Source: Citrobacter europaeus (GTDB taxonomy: Bacteria; Pseudomonadota; Gammaproteobacteria; Enterobacterales; Enterobacteriaceae). From it: DNA of 64,000 bases. The notes under the pieces were generated by a model. It did not search any database, was not told where the DNA came from, and saw only the letters and a program-made list of their open reading frames with translations. Position 1 is the first letter of the stretch; the number at the start of each line of letters is the position of its first letter. A program made the position numbers and the translations under genes. Shown piece by piece: positions 41,647 to 51,637 of this stretch. The stretch is taken from contig CP083650.1 in NCBI GenBank assembly GCA_020099315.1, positions 4,216,001 to 4,280,000 on the forward strand, in the 5' to 3' direction.

Positions 41647-43080
41647 TTACTTATCGCTGTCTTTCTGGATCTTCTTGATGATATTGGTCGTTGAGCAGCC
41701 ATCTTCGAAGTTCAGCACCAGCACTTCACCGCCGTTCGCCCACACCTCTTCGCTGCCCGCAATATCTTCCGGCTTATAGTCGCCGCCTTTGACCAGCAGA
41801 TCCGGCAGGATGCCGGCAATCAGACGCTGCGGCGTATCTTCTTCAAAAGAAACCACCCAGTCGACGGACTCCAGCGCGCCCAGCACGATCATACGCTGTT
41901 CCAGCGGATTGACCGGGCGAGATTCGCCTTTCAGACGTTTGGTCGAAGCATCGCTGTTTACCGCTACGATCAGGCGATCGCCCAGCTTGCGCGCATTCGC
42001 CAGATAGGAAACGTGGCCCGCATGCAGGATGTCGAACACGCCGTTGGTCATCACCACTTTCTCACCGCGCTTGCGGGCGCTGGCAACGGCCTGTTTCAGC
42101 TCAGATTCGCTCATCACGCCAAAGCCAGTATCGGCCCGACCGCGCACGGCGTTTTCCAGTTCAATAGGAGAAACGGTGGAGGTCCCCAGCTTACCGACGA
42201 CTACGCCTGCTGCGGCGTTAGCAAAATAGCACGCTTCTTCCAGGGTGTTACCCGCCGCCAGCGTCGCCGCCAGCACGCCAATAACCGTATCGCCCGCACC
42301 GGTCACGTCATACACTTCCTGCGCCTGCGTCGGCATATGCAGCGGCGATTTGCCCGGTTGCAGCAGCGTCATCCCCTGTTCGGAGCGCGTGATCAGCAGT
42401 GCGGAAAGGTCAAAATCCGCAATCACTTTCATGCCGCGCTCAACCAGTTCATCTTCGCTTTTGCACTTGCCCGCTACCGCTTCAAACTCGGACAGGTTCG
42501 GCGTCAGCAGCGTTGCGCCACGGTAGCGTTCAAAATCGGTCCCTTTAGGATCGATAAGCACCGGCACTCCAGCCTTCCGCGCCAGCGCAATCATCTGCTG
42601 CACGCTTGCCAGCGCGCCTTTGGCATAGTCGGAGAGTACCAGTGCGCCGATAGACCCCAGCGCCTGGTTAATACGCTCGTGCAGCGGCTGCGGATCCACA
42701 CCTTCAAAGCCTTCTTCGAAATCCAGGCGAATCAGTTGCTGGTTACGGGAAAGTACGCGCAGTTTAGTGATCGTCGGATGAGTGGGCACGGAAACGAAGT
42801 CACATTTTACGTTCACATCCGCCAGCGTTTTGCTCAGCGCACGCGCCGCGTCGTCAATGCCGGTCAGGCCCACCAGACGCGAATTCGCTCCCAGAGAGGC
42901 TATGTTCATCGCCACGTTTGCTGCGCCACCGGGACGTTCTTCGATGGTATCAACCTTCACCACCGGCACCGGCGCTTCAGGTGAAATACGGCTGGTAGGA
43001 CCGTACCAGTAGCGATCCAGCATCACATCACCGACAACCATGACTCCTGCACGTTCAAACTCTGGCAGCGTTACTTTCAT
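41647..43080 (-). CDS. hldE: Bifunctional heptose kinase / adenylyltransferase HldE
   Basis: This 477-residue cytoplasmic enzyme makes ADP-heptose for the LPS inner core. The N-terminal pfkB/ribokinase domain (1-318) phosphorylates heptose 7-phosphate and shows PGGAANVAMNIASLG and DVTGAGDTVIG with the catalytic Asp. The C-terminal cytidylyltransferase-like domain (about 344-477) has GVFDILHAGHVSYL with the HxGH motif. Length equals E. coli. It lies 59 bases after glnE on the same strand and is likely co-transcribed with it. Confidence 0.97.
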   Translation of the reverse strand: MKVTLPEFERAGVMVVGDVMLDRYWYGPTSRISPEAPVPVVKVDTIEERPGGAANVAMNIASLGANSRLVGLTGIDDAARALSKTLADVNVKCDFVSVPTHPTITKLRVLSRNQQLIRLDFEEGFEGVDPQPLHERINQALGSIGALVLSDYAKGALASVQQMIALARKAGVPVLIDPKGTDFERYRGATLLTPNLSEFEAVAGKCKSEDELVERGMKVIADFDLSALLITRSEQGMTLLQPGKSPLHMPTQAQEVYDVTGAGDTVIGVLAATLAAGNTLEEACYFANAAAGVVVGKLGTSTVSPIELENAVRGRADTGFGVMSESELKQAVASARKRGEKVVMTNGVFDILHAGHVSYLANARKLGDRLIVAVNSDASTKRLKGESRPVNPLEQRMIVLGALESVDWVVSFEEDTPQRLIAGILPDLLVKGGDYKPEDIAGSEEVWANGGEVLVLNFEDGCSTTNIIKKIQKDSDK

Positions 43081-43139
43081 TCCTGTCTCCTGAGAGATTC
43101 TCTGAGGGTCTTAAAATTTGCGCGCGATAATAGCACACT

Positions 43140-45980
43140 TCACTCGGCAACCAGCCACTTCTGCCAGCTGTCGCGCACCAGCGTGCGTTCAGCCTCAAAG
43201 CACTCTGGTGCCACATGGCCCGGAAGCTCCTGCAAGGCAAGATGGTGAAGTTCATCACGCAGCGTCGTATAAGCACGAGTAAGCGCCAGCGCTTCCTGCT
43301 CATCCATAATGTCGTTTTGCGCCAGTAACTCCAGAATGCGCACGTTATCCGACCAGCGCGTCAGCTTCGGTTTTTCATGCGCATAGCGCAACACCAGATA
43401 TTGCGTAATAAACTCAATGTCGGTGATACCGCCTTCATCCGCTTTAATATCAAAACGATCGCGATGCTTATTGCCCAAATGGGCACGCATTTTCTCACGC
43501 ATTTCGCGCACGTCGGTCTGCAAGGTTTTGCCATCGCGAACGAGGGTCATGATATCGCGACGAATCGCATCGAACTGAGAGGTCAACCGCGGGTCGCCGT
43601 ATACCACGCGCGCACGTACCAGCGCCTGATGTTCCCATGTCCAGGCTTCGTTGCGCTGGTAATCGGCGAAGGCGTCGGTTGATGTCACCAGCATTCCCGC
43701 CGCGCCGGACGGACGCAGGCGCGCATCCACTTCGTACAAAATACCGGACGAGGTGCGGGTGCTGAAAAGGTGCATAATGCGCTGCGACAAACGCAGATAG
43801 AACTGTCGCCCGTCAATCTCACGCTCACCGTCCGTCATCACGTCCATCGGACAGTCATGCAGGAAGATCAAATCGAGATCCGAGCTGTATCCCAGCTCCC
43901 AGCCGCCCAGCTTGCCATAACCGACGACGGCAAAACCGCGCCCCTCGCGTTCGCTAAGATGAGTGGGTTGCCCGTAGCGAGCAACCATCTGCATCCACGC
44001 TTGCTGGACTACCGCATCAATAATAGCTTCCGCCAGCCAGGTTAGGTGATCGCTTACCTTCATCACCGGCAGCGTTCCGGCGATATCAGCCGCGGCAATA
44101 CGCAACAACTGCGTTTGCTTAAACTGGCGCAGCGCTTCCAGTTGCTGCTCTTCGTCATCTTCCGGCACGCGCAGCAAATACTGGCGTAACTCATCACGGT
44201 AGGCGTCCGTCGCGGTGGGTTGATACAGGGTGTTCGGATCCAGCAGTTCATCGAGCAACAGCGGATACCGCGCCAGCTGGCTGGCGATCATCGGCGAGGC
44301 GGCACAGAGCGAAATCAGGTGCTTCAGCGCTCCGGGGAATTCGCTCAGCAGCTCCAGATAGGTCGTGCGGGTCACAATACCCACCAGCAGTGGTGTAATG
44401 CGCGACAGCGGTACCGAGGCGTCGTCACGCGAACAGACATCGCTCAGCAGATGCGGCATTAAATGATCCAACACCTGCCGTCCGCGTGGGCCAATGGTGC
44501 GTTTATCCAGCTCTTTGCGGAAATCAGCAATCAGAGACAGCACGCGCCGGCGATCGTCATCAGCCAGATGCGTCAGCACCGGCGTGGTGTCATCTTCCTG
44601 CAAGGCGTCCTGCCACAGTTCGCGCCATTGTTCTGAGAGCGACTCTTCCTGGGTTTCAGCTTCGTCATCGCCAATCAGCTCGTTAAATACCCGGCGCACG
44701 TTGTTCATATGATTTGCCAGCACATCGGTTAACTGCTGCCAGTCATCGACGTTCATCCCCCACGCCAGCCGCGCGCGATTCAGTTCATCGCCAGGAAGCG
44801 TTTGGGTCTGTTCATCATTGATGCTTTGCAGCAGGTTTTCGAGGCGGCGTAAATAGAGATAGGCTGCTCGCAGTTGTTCCGCGTCGGTATCTGACAGCAG
44901 GTGCAGCGCATTGATGGCGCTAAGCGTCGGTAACAGCGAGCGGGATTGCAGCGACGGCTCGCGCCCACCTCGAATCAGTTGGAATACCTGTACGATAAAT
45001 TCGATTTCACGAATGCCGCCCGCCCCCAGCTTGATGTTGTCTTTCAGGCCACGGCGGCGAACTTCTCGGGCAATCATCCCTTTCATGTTACGCAGAGACT
45101 GGATCACGCTAAAATCAATATAGCGGCGGAAGACAAAAGGTCGCAGCATAGCGCGAAGCTCGCTGACGTAAGTGCCATCGGAATCGCCCATAATGCGGGC
45201 TTTGACCATCGCATAGCGTTCCCAGTCGCGCCCTTGTTCCTGGTAATAATCCTCCAGCGCGGAAAAGCTCAGCACCAGCGGGCCGCTGTCGCCAAACGGA
45301 CGTAAGCGCATATCCACTCGATAAACAAACCCATCCATTGTGGGCTGATCCAGCACTTTGATGAGCCGCTGGCCCATACGGGTAAAGAACTGCGCGTTAT
45401 CCAGTTCGCGACGCCCACCTTGCGTACTGCCGTGCTCCGGCCAGGCAAAAATCAGGTCAATATCAGAGGAAAAATTCAGCTCGCCGCCGCCCAGTTTCCC
45501 CATGCCTAAAATCAGCAGCGGCTGCGCAACACCTTCAGGATTACAGGGCGTTCCCCACTCGCGACAGCAGGCGGCGTATAACCAGTCGCGCGCGGCGACG
45601 ATCAGCGTTTCTGCCAGATGGCTTAACTGCTGCAAAATACTCTCTTCCGCCACCAGCGACAGCGTCTGCGCCCAGGCGATGCGCACCATGATGTGACGGC
45701 GAAACAGGCGTAGCTCGCGCATCAGCGTGTTTTCATCGCTGACGTCGGCCAATGCTTGCTGTAACCAGTCGGCATAGTGTTGCCACTCATCCGCCTGAGG
45801 GGGCGCGCTTTCCAGATCTACCAGCCATTCGGGATGGGCAATAATGCTGTCGCGGACAAAATCACTGAATGTAAGCACTGACTTCGCCTGCACGCTAAGC
45901 GAGGACTCAGATATTGCTGCTGGCAGCCGCCCCACAACGGTCGGCCAGTACTGCTGTAACGGTGAAGAGAGCTGCTTCAT
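43140..45980 (-). CDS. glnE: Glutamine synthetase adenylyltransferase/adenylyl-removing enzyme
   Basis: This 946-residue protein modifies GlnA by adding or removing AMP in response to PII state and glutamine. It has two nucleotidyltransferase domains, each with the GxSDxDxx signature: GKLGGGELNFSSDIDLIF (about residue 160) for de-adenylylation and GKLGGWELGYSSDLDLIF (about 690) for adenylylation. Each is followed by a helical GlnD/PII-uridylyltransferase-like domain, as in GIREIEFIVQ and GGITDIEFITQ. Length equals E. coli GlnE. Confidence 0.97.
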   Translation of the reverse strand: MKQLSSPLQQYWPTVVGRLPAAISESSLSVQAKSVLTFSDFVRDSIIAHPEWLVDLESAPPQADEWQHYADWLQQALADVSDENTLMRELRLFRRHIMVRIAWAQTLSLVAEESILQQLSHLAETLIVAARDWLYAACCREWGTPCNPEGVAQPLLILGMGKLGGGELNFSSDIDLIFAWPEHGSTQGGRRELDNAQFFTRMGQRLIKVLDQPTMDGFVYRVDMRLRPFGDSGPLVLSFSALEDYYQEQGRDWERYAMVKARIMGDSDGTYVSELRAMLRPFVFRRYIDFSVIQSLRNMKGMIAREVRRRGLKDNIKLGAGGIREIEFIVQVFQLIRGGREPSLQSRSLLPTLSAINALHLLSDTDAEQLRAAYLYLRRLENLLQSINDEQTQTLPGDELNRARLAWGMNVDDWQQLTDVLANHMNNVRRVFNELIGDDEAETQEESLSEQWRELWQDALQEDDTTPVLTHLADDDRRRVLSLIADFRKELDKRTIGPRGRQVLDHLMPHLLSDVCSRDDASVPLSRITPLLVGIVTRTTYLELLSEFPGALKHLISLCAASPMIASQLARYPLLLDELLDPNTLYQPTATDAYRDELRQYLLRVPEDDEEQQLEALRQFKQTQLLRIAAADIAGTLPVMKVSDHLTWLAEAIIDAVVQQAWMQMVARYGQPTHLSEREGRGFAVVGYGKLGGWELGYSSDLDLIFLHDCPMDVMTDGEREIDGRQFYLRLSQRIMHLFSTRTSSGILYEVDARLRPSGAAGMLVTSTDAFADYQRNEAWTWEHQALVRARVVYGDPRLTSQFDAIRRDIMTLVRDGKTLQTDVREMREKMRAHLGNKHRDRFDIKADEGGITDIEFITQYLVLRYAHEKPKLTRWSDNVRILELLAQNDIMDEQEALALTRAYTTLRDELHHLALQELPGHVAPECFEAERTLVRDSWQKWLVAE

Positions 45981-46025
45981 TTATGGACATCCTTTGCGTA
46001 TTGAGGCCCAAGGTATGGCCTTATA

Positions 46026-46053
46026 GGCCTGATAAGCGCAGCGCCATCAGGCA
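46026..46053. repeat. REP-like element
   Basis: GCCTGAT and ATCAGGC arms flank a GCGCAGCGCC centre, typical of the GCCTGATAAGCG REP variant, in the gap between ygiF and glnE. Confidence 0.7.
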
Positions 46054-46071
46054 TCCCGGTCTCAACCCTGA

Positions 46072-47373
46072 TTATCGTTTACCGCTATGCAGCCAGAACG
46101 GTTCCAGCGCGATTGCCTCGTTGCGGAAGTGTTCAATTTCAATATATTGGTTGGCCGCAATGGCGTGACGCAGACCCTGCCAGTTGGCGATCCATTCCGA
46201 GGCAACATTTTCGTCGTAGTACCCCGCCAGCATCAGCATGCTATCAATATTGCGCGTCAGGCGTGGAAGTTGATCGGCGTACTGATCGCCAAGCGGCTGA
46301 GCAAAAGCGGTTTTCAGTTCAGCGGCATGGCGCGAAAGATGAGTATCTGAGAAACGCTTAAAGGAGTCGGCAATTTTGCCCTGCGCCTTCTCATCCAGGA
46401 ACGACTGCCATCCTTTGGTCACCAGCCATTCGGTCAGGGCCAGTTTAGCCATTGCTGTTTGCGTGCTGTAAACCGCCGAAACGGCAGAAACATCCGACGC
46501 CATGACCGCTTCCGACTGGGTCAGCAAATCACGTAAGTGAGCGCTCGCTTTTCGCGGCACATTACCGCCAAACAGCATCAGTATGTGACGCACCAGGCCC
46601 ATTGCCGCCAGTACCTCGGCTTTCGCTCCTTTGACGCCGCGCACCCACAGCTCTTCATGGTACTGCCACTGTGATAATGCCAGCTCCAGCGCCGCTTCCA
46701 GCCCTTGCTCAATGCTCGCCTTCGCCGGAACCTTCAAAATGCGCGTAGGTCTGAGTTCACGCGGCGCATTCCCCTGAGCCAGATGATAGCCACGCGCCGC
46801 TTTACTCAGACTGCCCTGGCGTAAGCCGGCTTGCGAAACCAGCTGGTTTGCCAGCTTCAATACCGCACGGGTATCGCCGCTTAGCAGTTCAAGTTCAAGC
46901 TCACAGATAGGTTCAGCAAACTCGCCCGCTTTCACTTCCCCAAGGTCGAGAGCCATTTCAATTCGACTGCCGTCAACATCAAGGAGCCATTTCTCACGAT
47001 AAAAATCGGTGCTGAACAGCGGCTGCACCTGAGAGGCAAGCTCAGCAGGCAGCTCGCCATCGGGCCAGACTTCCGTTGGGAACAGAGCGAGATCCAGCTC
47101 TGGCGCGTTTAGCGCAACGTTATATTCAGGCCGCTGATGCAGGCCGCCCGTCACCCGTCCGGCAATTTTCATGGTCATTTCGTAATGACCATTCTCACCA
47201 CGAATACGCAGCCCCATATCGTGGCCACGCAACCACGCATCCGGCGTTTCGTAGTAGATATTCAGCAACTGACTGGGCGCATGATGCTCACCCCCCAGCG
47301 TATTCAGACGTTCACGTAGCGCATCTACAGCATCACTATTGACGATAAATTTTAATTCGATTTCCTGGGCCAT
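46072..47373 (-). CDS. ygiF: Inorganic triphosphatase YgiF (CYTH-CHAD)
   Basis: This 433-residue cytoplasmic enzyme hydrolyses inorganic triphosphate. The N-terminal CYTH domain starts MAQEIELKFIV with the ExExK signature and forms the triphosphate tunnel, with the MGLRIRGENG and EMTMKI strands. The C-terminal CHAD domain (about 225-433) is helical with many Arg/His residues that bind polyphosphate. Length equals E. coli YgiF. It is upstream of glnE on the same strand with a REP between. Confidence 0.95.
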   Translation of the reverse strand: MAQEIELKFIVNSDAVDALRERLNTLGGEHHAPSQLLNIYYETPDAWLRGHDMGLRIRGENGHYEMTMKIAGRVTGGLHQRPEYNVALNAPELDLALFPTEVWPDGELPAELASQVQPLFSTDFYREKWLLDVDGSRIEMALDLGEVKAGEFAEPICELELELLSGDTRAVLKLANQLVSQAGLRQGSLSKAARGYHLAQGNAPRELRPTRILKVPAKASIEQGLEAALELALSQWQYHEELWVRGVKGAKAEVLAAMGLVRHILMLFGGNVPRKASAHLRDLLTQSEAVMASDVSAVSAVYSTQTAMAKLALTEWLVTKGWQSFLDEKAQGKIADSFKRFSDTHLSRHAAELKTAFAQPLGDQYADQLPRLTRNIDSMLMLAGYYDENVASEWIANWQGLRHAIAANQYIEIEHFRNEAIALEPFWLHSGKR

Positions 47374-47614
47374 GGTCTTGTACTTATGGGTTATGTCACA
47401 GTTGAGAAAACTGACTGCGAACTAAGTTCGTTCTTTATGGTCAGTAGATAGTATTTTGCGCCAAATTGCCATGCAACGAGCAATTTGACGGGCGTAAAAG
47501 TTTCGGGTGGTGGCTAAAAGGACACAGATGATTCCGATTGATGTCGAATGCTTTGCGTAGAGACACTGATGCCACTACTATCGTTCCACTTTCTATGACA
47601 ATAACGACAGCCTG

Positions 47615-48235
47615 ATGCCAAAATTACGCCTGATTGGATTAACTTTACTCGCACTTAGCGCCACTGCAGTTTCTCATGCCGAAGAAAAGCGCTATGTCTC
47701 TGACGAACTGAACACCTGGGTCCGCAGCGGTCCGGGAGATAATTATCGCCTCGTGGGCACGGTTAACGCCGGCGAGGAAGTTACGCTATTACAGACCGAT
47801 GCCAACACTAACTACGGCCAGGTGAAAGACAGCACCGGTCGTACCGCCTGGATCCCGCTGAAAGAGCTGAACAGTACGCCGAGCCTGCGTACCCGCGTTC
47901 CCGATCTGGAAAGCCAGGTTAAGACCTTGACCGACAAGCTCAATAATATCGATACCACGTGGAATCAGCGCACCGCCGATATGCAGCAAAAAGTATCGCA
48001 AAGCGACAGCGTGATCGACGGTCTGAAACAAGAAAACCAGAAGCTGAAGAACGAGCTTATTGTGGCGCAAAAGAAGGTCAGCGCAGCCAACCTTCAGCTT
48101 GATGACAAACAGCGCACCATCATTATGCAGTGGTTCATGTACGGCGGCGGCGTACTGGGTCTTGGTCTGCTGCTCGGTCTGGTTCTGCCACACATGATCC
48201 CAAGCCGTAAACGCAAAGATCGCTGGATGAACTGA
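47615..48235 (+). CDS. ygiM: SH3-domain membrane protein YgiM
   Basis: This 206-residue protein has a signal peptide ending SHA-EEK (residue 22), a bacterial SH3 domain (about 27-90, with LNTWVRSGPGDNYRLVGT), a coiled coil (about 95-165) and a C-terminal membrane helix (about 172-192) followed by a basic tail. It is therefore anchored in the inner membrane with the SH3 domain in the periplasm, probably at the cell wall. Its exact role is not known. cca follows on the same strand after 61 bases. Confidence 0.94.
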   Translation: MPKLRLIGLTLLALSATAVSHAEEKRYVSDELNTWVRSGPGDNYRLVGTVNAGEEVTLLQTDANTNYGQVKDSTGRTAWIPLKELNSTPSLRTRVPDLESQVKTLTDKLNNIDTTWNQRTADMQQKVSQSDSVIDGLKQENQKLKNELIVAQKKVSAANLQLDDKQRTIIMQWFMYGGGVLGLGLLLGLVLPHMIPSRKRKDRWMN

Positions 48236-48296
48236 ATCGCCTTCTCCGCCACACTGACATATGATTAAGAGATCATAATTTCAAAAGGAAAGTGGC

Positions 48297-49538
48297 GTGA
48301 AGATTTATCTGGTCGGTGGTGCTGTTCGGGATGCGTTATTAGGGCTACCGATTAAAGATAAAGATTGGGTTGTTGTCGGCGCCACGCCGCAAGAGATGCT
48401 CGACGCGGGCTACCAGCAGGTAGGCCGCGATTTTCCCGTGTTTCTGCATCCGCAAACCCGGGAAGAGTATGCGCTGGCGCGTACCGAACGTAAATCCGGT
48501 TCGGGGTATACCGGGTTCACCTGCTACACCGCGCCGGATGTAACGCTGGAGGCCGATCTTCAGCGGCGCGACCTGACTATCAACGCAATCGCTCGCGGTG
48601 ACGATGGAGAGATTATCGATCCGTATAACGGACGCGACGATCTGGAAAGGCGTCTGCTGCGCCATGTTTCTCCTGCCTTTAGCGAAGATCCGCTGCGCGT
48701 GCTGCGCGTGGCGCGCTTTGCTGCCCGCTATGCGCACCTCGGCTTTCGTATCGCTGACGAAACCATGACGCTGATGCGCGACATGAACGACGCTGGCGAA
48801 CTGGAACACCTGACGCCAGAGCGGGTGTGGAAAGAAACAGAAGGCGCATTAACCACCCGCAACCCACAGGTATTTTTTCAGGTCCTGCGCGACTGCGGCG
48901 CACTGCGCGTTCTGTTTCCGGAAGTGGATGCTCTGTTCGGCGTTCCCGCGCCCGCTCAGTGGCACCCGGAAATCGATACCGGTATTCACACGTTGATGAC
49001 GCTGTCGATGGCAGCCATGTTAAGTCCGGAGGTCGACGTGCGTTTCGCCACGCTGTGCCACGATCTTGGCAAGGCGTTGACGCCAAAAGCGCTGTGGCCG
49101 CGCCACCACGGCCACGGTCCGGCTGGCGTTAAGCTGGTCGAGCAACTGTGTCTGCGCCTGCGCGTGCCGAATGACATCCGTGATTTAGCCAAACTGGTGG
49201 CCGAGTTTCACGACCTCATTCATACCTTCCCGATCCTGCAGCCAAAAACCATCGTTAAGCTGTTTGATTCCATCGATGCCTGGCGTAAACCGCAGCGCGT
49301 GGAGCAAATCGCCCTGACCAGCGAGGCCGACGTACGCGGGCGAACCGGTTTTGAAGCGGCGGATTACCCGCAAGGCAGACTGTTGCGCGAAGCCTGGCGG
49401 GTTGCGCAGGCGGTGCCAACGAAAGACGTCGTTGAGGCGGGATTCAAAGGTCAGGCTATTCGCGAGGAGCTGACCCGGCGTCGCATCGCGGCAGTGGCAT
49501 GTTGGAAGGAGCAGCGTTGCCCTAAACCCACCACCTAA
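48297..49538 (+). CDS. cca: CCA tRNA nucleotidyltransferase / HD phosphohydrolase
   Basis: This 413-residue enzyme adds and repairs the 3'-CCA end of tRNA and also has phosphatase and phosphodiesterase activities. The nucleotidyltransferase domain shows LVGGAVRDALLG, KDKDWVV, RRDLTINA and RFAARYAHLGF, and the C-terminal HD domain has CHDLGKA and HHGHG. The start is a GTG with AAGGA 7 bases upstream, as in other enterobacteria. The length is one residue longer than E. coli Cca. Confidence 0.97.
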   Translation: MKIYLVGGAVRDALLGLPIKDKDWVVVGATPQEMLDAGYQQVGRDFPVFLHPQTREEYALARTERKSGSGYTGFTCYTAPDVTLEADLQRRDLTINAIARGDDGEIIDPYNGRDDLERRLLRHVSPAFSEDPLRVLRVARFAARYAHLGFRIADETMTLMRDMNDAGELEHLTPERVWKETEGALTTRNPQVFFQVLRDCGALRVLFPEVDALFGVPAPAQWHPEIDTGIHTLMTLSMAAMLSPEVDVRFATLCHDLGKALTPKALWPRHHGHGPAGVKLVEQLCLRLRVPNDIRDLAKLVAEFHDLIHTFPILQPKTIVKLFDSIDAWRKPQRVEQIALTSEADVRGRTGFEAADYPQGRLLREAWRVAQAVPTKDVVEAGFKGQAIREELTRRRIAAVACWKEQRCPKPTT

Positions 49539-49555
49539 ACGGATATAACCCGTAG

Positions 49556-49585
49556 GCCGGATAAGGCGGAACGCCGCCATCCGGC
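49556..49585. repeat. REP element
   Basis: A REP hairpin GCCGGAT...ATCCGGC with a GGCGG/CCGCC inner stem lies between convergent cca and uppP. Confidence 0.85.
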
Positions 49586-49599
49586 ACAACGGTAAGTCA

Positions 49600-50418
49600 T
49601 CAGAAGAACACGACGTAAACGGCAGCCGCTACAACAAAGCGATAAATCGCAAACGGAATGAACGAGATACGCTTAATCAGCTGCAGGAAGGTTTTGATCG
49701 CTACCAGCGCCACGATAAACGCCGTCACGAAACCGACGGCAAACATCGGGATATCTGATGCGCTGAGAAACGACCAGCTCTTGTAGAGATCCAGCGCCGT
49801 TGCACCCATCATCATCGGCACGGCCAACAGGAAAGAAAACTCAGACGCCGCGTAACGGCTCACGCCCATCAGCATACCGCCAGAAATCGTCGCCCCGGAG
49901 CGAGAAAAGCCCGGCCACAGGGCCAGACACTGGAAACAGCCGATCATAAACGCCTGCCGATAGGTCATATCATCCAGACCCGGCGCACGCGGCTCTTTCG
50001 GCTTCAGGCATTCTGCGGCAATCAGCAGCACGCCCCCTACCACCAGCGCATACATCACGTTGATCGGGTTAAACAGCGATTTGATGGTGTCGTGGAATAT
50101 CAGCCCCAGCACTACGGCTGGGATCATCCCCAACAGAATATGTCCCAGCGTCAGTCGACCTTTGCCAGTACCTTCATGCGGGGCTTTGCCGAAGTGAATG
50201 CCAATCAAACTAAACAGACGTCGCCAGAACATCACCACGACTGCCAGAATAGAACCTAGCTGGATTACCACCTCGAAAGTTTTTGCGGTGTCACCCTCAA
50301 AACCCAGCAGGTGGCCAACAATAATCATATGGCCGGTACTGGAAACGGGTAAAAATTCCGTCAACCCTTCGACCACACCCAAAATTGCCGCCACCAGCAG
50401 CGAGTGCATATCACTCAT
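49600..50418 (-). CDS. uppP: Undecaprenyl-diphosphatase (BacA)
   Basis: This 272-residue inner-membrane protein removes phosphate from undecaprenyl diphosphate to recycle the lipid carrier of cell-wall synthesis; overexpression gives bacitracin resistance. The two active-site motifs are EGLTEFLPVSSTGHMI (about 17-32) and PGFSRSGATI (about 172-181), and there are about eight hydrophobic segments. I chose the ATG (MSDMHSLL) with AAGGG 8 bases upstream over a frame start 9 codons earlier. Confidence 0.96.
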   Translation of the reverse strand: MSDMHSLLVAAILGVVEGLTEFLPVSSTGHMIIVGHLLGFEGDTAKTFEVVIQLGSILAVVVMFWRRLFSLIGIHFGKAPHEGTGKGRLTLGHILLGMIPAVVLGLIFHDTIKSLFNPINVMYALVVGGVLLIAAECLKPKEPRAPGLDDMTYRQAFMIGCFQCLALWPGFSRSGATISGGMLMGVSRYAASEFSFLLAVPMMMGATALDLYKSWSFLSASDIPMFAVGFVTAFIVALVAIKTFLQLIKRISFIPFAIYRFVVAAAVYVVFF

Positions 50419-50504
50419 TAATAAACCCTTAGATAGAGAAACCACGGCAAAAAAGAGCCGACGAAAGGACCCTTTTATACCCGTTTGTTTTAGAAATTAT
50501 TAAA

Positions 50505-50873
50505 TTAATTATTTTCTTTCAGATTATTGCCACGCTCAATGATAACCCCGACGTTCGCCGCACGGGCTACCGCGCCAGGTTTACTGAGTTTGATCCGTAC
50601 CCAGGGAGAATTAAAGCGGCTAAGCAGCAGATCCGCCACCTCTTCCGCCACGCGTTCTACCAACGCAAAACGCCCACCTTCCACATGATTAACAACCGTT
50701 TGAGCAATATCAGCATAGCTCAGGCAATCAGCCACATCATCGCTTTTAGCCGATTTGCGGTTATCCCACGCCATTTCGATATCGAACACCAATCGTTGCT
50801 CGATCGTTTGTTCCCAGTCGTAAACACCAATAGTGGTGATTACAGAAAGTTGCTCTATAAATACAATATCCAT
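50505..50873 (-). CDS. folB: Dihydroneopterin aldolase
   Basis: This 122-residue cytoplasmic enzyme splits dihydroneopterin into 6-hydroxymethyl-dihydropterin and glycolaldehyde in folate synthesis and also epimerises it. GVYDWEQTIEQRLVFDIEM, LSYADIAQTV, FALVERVAEEVADL and the C-terminal KPGAVARAANVGV with the catalytic Lys are family hallmarks. I start at the ATG after a GTG codon, which gives the E. coli length. It diverges from plsY. Confidence 0.95.
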   Translation of the reverse strand: MDIVFIEQLSVITTIGVYDWEQTIEQRLVFDIEMAWDNRKSAKSDDVADCLSYADIAQTVVNHVEGGRFALVERVAEEVADLLLSRFNSPWVRIKLSKPGAVARAANVGVIIERGNNLKENN

Positions 50874-50979
50874 CACGACCTGCCTGCTTTTTGGCTAACC
50901 CGGATACCACTTCCGGCGAAATATGCGTATTATCCACAGAAGTAGCGTTTTACACGACATTTTCAAAACGGAACAGCTT

Positions 50980-51597
50980 ATGAGTGCAATCGCGCCTGGA
51001 ATGATTATCTTCGCGTACCTCTGTGGCTCAATTTCCAGTGCTATTCTGGTATGCCGCCTTGCTGGATTGCCGGACCCGCGCGACAGCGGCTCTGGGAATC
51101 CGGGCGCGACGAACGTATTGCGCATTGGTGGCAAGGGAGCCGCCGTCGCGGTACTAATTTTCGACGTCCTGAAAGGTATGTTACCCGTCTGGGGTGCCTA
51201 TGCGCTAGGCGTCAGCCCCTTCTGGCTGGGATTGATCGCGATCGCCGCCTGTCTGGGACACATCTGGCCGGTATTCTTCGGCTTTAAAGGTGGGAAAGGC
51301 GTTGCCACCGCCTTTGGCGCAATTGCGCCGATTGGTTGGGACTTAACCGGCGTGATGGCCGGAACCTGGCTGCTGACCGTCTTATTAAGCGGCTATTCGT
51401 CGTTAGGCGCTATCGTCAGCGCGCTGATCGCCCCCTTCTACGTCTGGTGGTTCAATCCCCAGTTCACGTTCCCGGTGTCTATGCTGTCGTGCTTAATTCT
51501 GCTACGTCACCATGACAACATTCAGCGTCTGTGGCGTCGTCAGGAACCAAAGATCTGGACCAAGCTGAAGAAAAAGCGCGAAAGAGATCCCGAGTGA
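50980..51597 (+). CDS. plsY: Acyl-phosphate:glycerol-3-phosphate acyltransferase
   Basis: This 205-residue inner-membrane enzyme uses acyl-phosphate to acylate glycerol 3-phosphate at sn-1. The three cytoplasmic active-site motifs are SGNPGATNVLR, GHIWPVFFGFKGGKGVAT and HHDNIQRL. There are about five membrane helices and a basic tail. The ATG at 50980 gives the E. coli length; an upstream in-frame ATG lies in the folB promoter region and adds no family sequence. Confidence 0.95.
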   Translation: MSAIAPGMIIFAYLCGSISSAILVCRLAGLPDPRDSGSGNPGATNVLRIGGKGAAVAVLIFDVLKGMLPVWGAYALGVSPFWLGLIAIAACLGHIWPVFFGFKGGKGVATAFGAIAPIGWDLTGVMAGTWLLTVLLSGYSSLGAIVSALIAPFYVWWFNPQFTFPVSMLSCLILLRHHDNIQRLWRRQEPKIWTKLKKKRERDPE

Positions 51598-51604
51598 TTT
51601 CGAT

Positions 51605-51637
51605 GTCGGATAGCGACGCGACGGCGTCTTATCCGGC
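51605..51637. repeat. REP element overlapping the ttdR 3' end
   Basis: GTCGGAT...ATCCGGC arms form a REP-type hairpin between convergent plsY and ttdR. The right arm contains the ttdR stop codon. Confidence 0.65.

Noticed and set aside
42013..42984. 323-codon open frame opposite hldE
   Set aside because: It is an antisense shadow of hldE with Arg/His-rich composition.
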